From Flavobacteriaceae bacterium LYZ1037 (GTDB lineage Bacteria > Bacteroidota > Bacteroidia > Flavobacteriales > Flavobacteriaceae): a stretch of 64,000 nucleotides of DNA. Positions within the stretch are counted from its first letter, which is position 1; the number at the start of each line of letters is the position of its first letter. The DNA is taken from NCBI GenBank assembly GCA_003144015.1, contig QFWS01000006.1:124001-188000 (forward strand), read 5' to 3'. The position numbers were made by a program, and so were the translations under genes. Below are positions 62,132 through 64,000 of this stretch, piece by piece. The notes under the pieces were generated by a model. It did no database searches and had not been told where the DNA came from. It saw only the letters and a list, made by a program, of their open reading frames with translations.

Positions 62132-63465
62132 AAGATTCTTTCTTCAAATCTTAGAAACGCATTTTTTGGTTTCAAAGTAATTAATGGTGTTATCTCAATT
62201 GTATCAAATTCGGCATGTATTTTAAATTTAGAAACGAGTTCGCTTACAGCTATTATCATTTCAAACATCGCAAAATTATTCCCTATACATTTTCTTGGTC
62301 CAGCCCCAAACGGAAAATATTGAGAAGAGTATTTTCGGCTTCCATTAACAAATCGTTCAGGCAGAAAAGCATCTGGTTGTTCCCATAAATCTGGATGACG
62401 ATGTATTTCATAAACTGAAAATAATAGATTGGAGCTTGGTTTAAACACCATGTCTTTAAAACGATCTTCAGAAACATTTACTCGATCTATAAAATAAACT
62501 GGAGGAAACAATCGCATAGATTCTTCAATAACTTGCTGACAAACCTTAGACGAAGTTACTATGGTCATTAAATCATCCGTTTCTTTTTTAATTTCTATTA
62601 TCTCCTGATGAATTTTTTCTTGCCAATCTGGATGCAATGCTAAAAGCTGAAAGGTAAAAGTTAATGCATTTGAGGTGGTTTCATGACCAGCTGTAAACAA
62701 GATTAGAATCTCATCAATTAGTTGTTCTTCGTACATTGCGGAACCATCTTCATATTTAGCATCTAATAACATGTCTAATAAATCATGTTCTTTTACTTCT
62801 GATGCTCTCCGATCGGAAACAATTCGTTTTAATATTTGACGTGCTTCTTCAGTTAACGCAAGATGTTTTTTAATATTTCCACTAATAGTAAACCACCATC
62901 CTAAATAAGGTTGACGTAGCTCTTTAACTAGCATTTTTTGAGCTGCTTCAGTTATGTATTGAAGCCTGTCTATATCTTTTTGATTTGCAGCACTACTGAA
63001 CAGAGATTTCACAACGGTTTGAAACGCTAAATCGTTAAGAATTGGAAATATATCCATAACATCATTAATACTAATTCTTGAGTACTCAGTGAAAATAGCA
63101 AGTTTAATAGTTTCTAATAAATTCTCTAATTGTTTTTTATGAAATGCTGGCTGAATTAGTTTGCGTTGTTTTTTCCAGTGTTCACCTTCAGAAGTAAGTA
63201 ATCCTTTACCAACATATTTAGCCAGGTCTTCTGTTTGAATTTTAGATTTTATATAATTCTTTTGATTTTTCTGGAGCACATATTCTGCAAAAGCTGCATC
63301 TCTAGAAAAGTAAATGGTGGTATTAATACCAATATTTAAACTGAAAGTATTCCCTTTCTCTGAAAAGTTTTTATGATGAAATGGTAAAGGGTTTTTTAGA
63401 ATATTTAATGAATGCTTTACAAACTGCGATAAAGGAACTTTAGGTATGTTATTATTAATACTCAT
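62128..63465 (-). CDS. Cytochrome P450
   Basis: A 445-residue soluble P450. The I-helix A-G-H-E-T-T is at 259-264, the K-helix E-x2-R at 315-318 (E-S-M-R), and the haem-binding [10 protein letters not shown] loop at 386-395 with Cys393 as the thiolate ligand. There is no membrane anchor and no fused reductase, so it needs separate electron donors, which are not encoded nearby. Fatty-acid hydroxylases of Bacteroidota look similar, but the substrate cannot be deduced. It is upstream of and overlapping queG. Confidence 0.94.
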   Translation of the reverse strand: MSINNNIPKVPLSQFVKHSLNILKNPLPFHHKNFSEKGNTFSLNIGINTTIYFSRDAAFAEYVLQKNQKNYIKSKIQTEDLAKYVGKGLLTSEGEHWKKQRKLIQPAFHKKQLENLLETIKLAIFTEYSRISINDVMDIFPILNDLAFQTVVKSLFSSAANQKDIDRLQYITEAAQKMLVKELRQPYLGWWFTISGNIKKHLALTEEARQILKRIVSDRRASEVKEHDLLDMLLDAKYEDGSAMYEEQLIDEILILFTAGHETTSNALTFTFQLLALHPDWQEKIHQEIIEIKKETDDLMTIVTSSKVCQQVIEESMRLFPPVYFIDRVNVSEDRFKDMVFKPSSNLLFSVYEIHRHPDLWEQPDAFLPERFVNGSRKYSSQYFPFGAGPRKCIGNNFAMFEMIIAVSELVSKFKIHAEFDTIEITPLITLKPKNAFLRFEERIF

Positions 63466-63533
63466 GACAATGTATTTCCTTTTACGGTAGGATGAAAGTC
63501 TGAAGCGAATTCAGAATAACATTATATTTTTTT

Positions 63534-64000
63534 TTAAAACAAACCACCTTGAACAGGACCTTTTACCCTTCCTAGATGTTTATATGCTAATTCGGTGACT
63601 TCACGTCCACGAGGTGTGCGCATGATAAAACCTTGTTGAATTAAGAAAGGTTCATACACCTCTTCAATAGTTTCAGCACTTTCGCTTACAGCTGTTGCTA
63701 TGGTTGTTATTCCCACAGGACCTCCTTTAAATTTATCGATAAGAGTTGTAAGGATTTTATTATCCATTTCATCTAGGCCATGAGCATCTACATGTAACGC
63801 TTCTAAAGAAAATCTGGCTATTTTAATATCGATTTTTCCATCTCCTTTTATCTGTGCAAAATCTCGTACACGACGTAATAACGCATTTGCAATACGAGGT
63901 GTTCCTCTACTTCTTCCAGCTATTTCTACTGCTGCTTCCATAGAAATTGGAACTTTTAAAATGTCTGCACTACGTTGTACGATAGTAGTTAATAATTCGG
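63534..64000 (-). CDS. ruvB: Holliday junction branch migration DNA helicase RuvB (C-terminal part)
   Basis: The gene runs off the right edge; about 155 C-terminal residues are present. [13 protein letters not shown] starts the visible part, then [22 protein letters not shown] (sensor 2 region) and the winged-helix domain with [10 protein letters not shown] and [10 protein letters not shown]-x-R-T-P-R-G-R, ending in a basic/Gly tail. It drives branch migration with RuvA. The P450 gene lies downstream on the same strand. Confidence 0.97.
   Translation of the reverse strand, partial: ELLTTIVQRSADILKVPISMEAAVEIAGRSRGTPRIANALLRRVRDFAQIKGDGKIDIKIARFSLEALHVDAHGLDEMDNKILTTLIDKFKGGPVGITTIATAVSESAETIEEVYEPFLIQQGFIMRTPRGREVTELAYKHLGRVKGPVQGGLF

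Overview
The window looks like a stretch of chromosome from a low-GC marine-type Flavobacteriaceae (Bacteroidota). The evidence is the very AT-rich sequence, starts that nearly all lack a Shine-Dalgarno sequence, several promoters of the Bacteroidota form TTG-N19-22-TAnnTTTG, type IX secretion and gliding genes (sprA, remB, porP/sprF, a T9SS cargo with a C-terminal sorting domain), a primary sigma factor without region 1.1, and lipoproteins beginning C-S-N-D-D-D. I see no insertion sequence, prophage, CRISPR array, tRNA or rRNA. Nearly every gene is an intact core or clade-core gene, so this is an ordinary chromosomal backbone whose interest lies in gene pairings, regulatory sites and start codons.

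Layout. 1-7 kb: end of a queuosine-precursor transporter gene, an AsmA-family protein, rpoD, rpsU, a GNAT acetyltransferase, a DUF2797 protein and a GH3-family adenylating enzyme. 7.0-9.9 kb: a MerR/B12-binding (CarH-type) regulator divergent from a three-domain fasciclin lipoprotein; the region between them carries two regularly spaced inverted pairs of TTNGACAA half-sites over a good promoter. 9.9-15.4 kb (minus strand): clpX, clpP, tig, a small holin-like membrane protein, an alpha/beta hydrolase and pdxJ. 15.4-23.7 kb (plus strand): CBS protein, nadK, DUF6089 protein, uppS, bamA, two Skp/OmpH proteins and murI, an envelope-assembly block. 23.7-25.9 kb (minus): DUF6265 lipoprotein, gamma-carbonic-anhydrase-like protein, PorP/SprF. 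26-30.7 kb (plus): Nfu protein with a duplicated N-terminal domain, dodecin, DUF255 lipoprotein, DUF1304 protein, MscS channel.

30.7-37 kb (minus): a MacAB-TolC-like export operon (ATPase, two permeases, adaptor, outer-membrane factor) with tsaB attached at its end. 37.1-42.5 kb (minus): cytochrome-oxidase subunits III (two) and IV, haem O synthase, and an assembly block (SCO, DUF420 and two uncharacterised proteins). 42.6-47.3 kb: remB, two TonB proteins, VanZ, gcvH. 47.3-57.5 kb: sprA (2404 aa), ruvA, maeB. 57.6-61.1 kb (plus): a TPR-transmembrane-HTH regulator, an unlisted 43-residue ORF and a T9SS cargo. 61.2-64 kb (minus): queG, a cytochrome P450 and the end of ruvB.

The points I rate highest are: (1) the CarH-like regulator/fasciclin pair with its ordered operators, which may be a B12/light-controlled surface adhesin switch; (2) the same TonB-C-terminal-like module, with a two-cysteine signature, in three successive genes including the N-terminus of RemB; (3) promoters that overlap a terminator hairpin (tig) or an upstream stop codon (ctaB) and thereby fix the start codons; (4) non-ATG starts on the two large outer-membrane translocon genes bamA and sprA.
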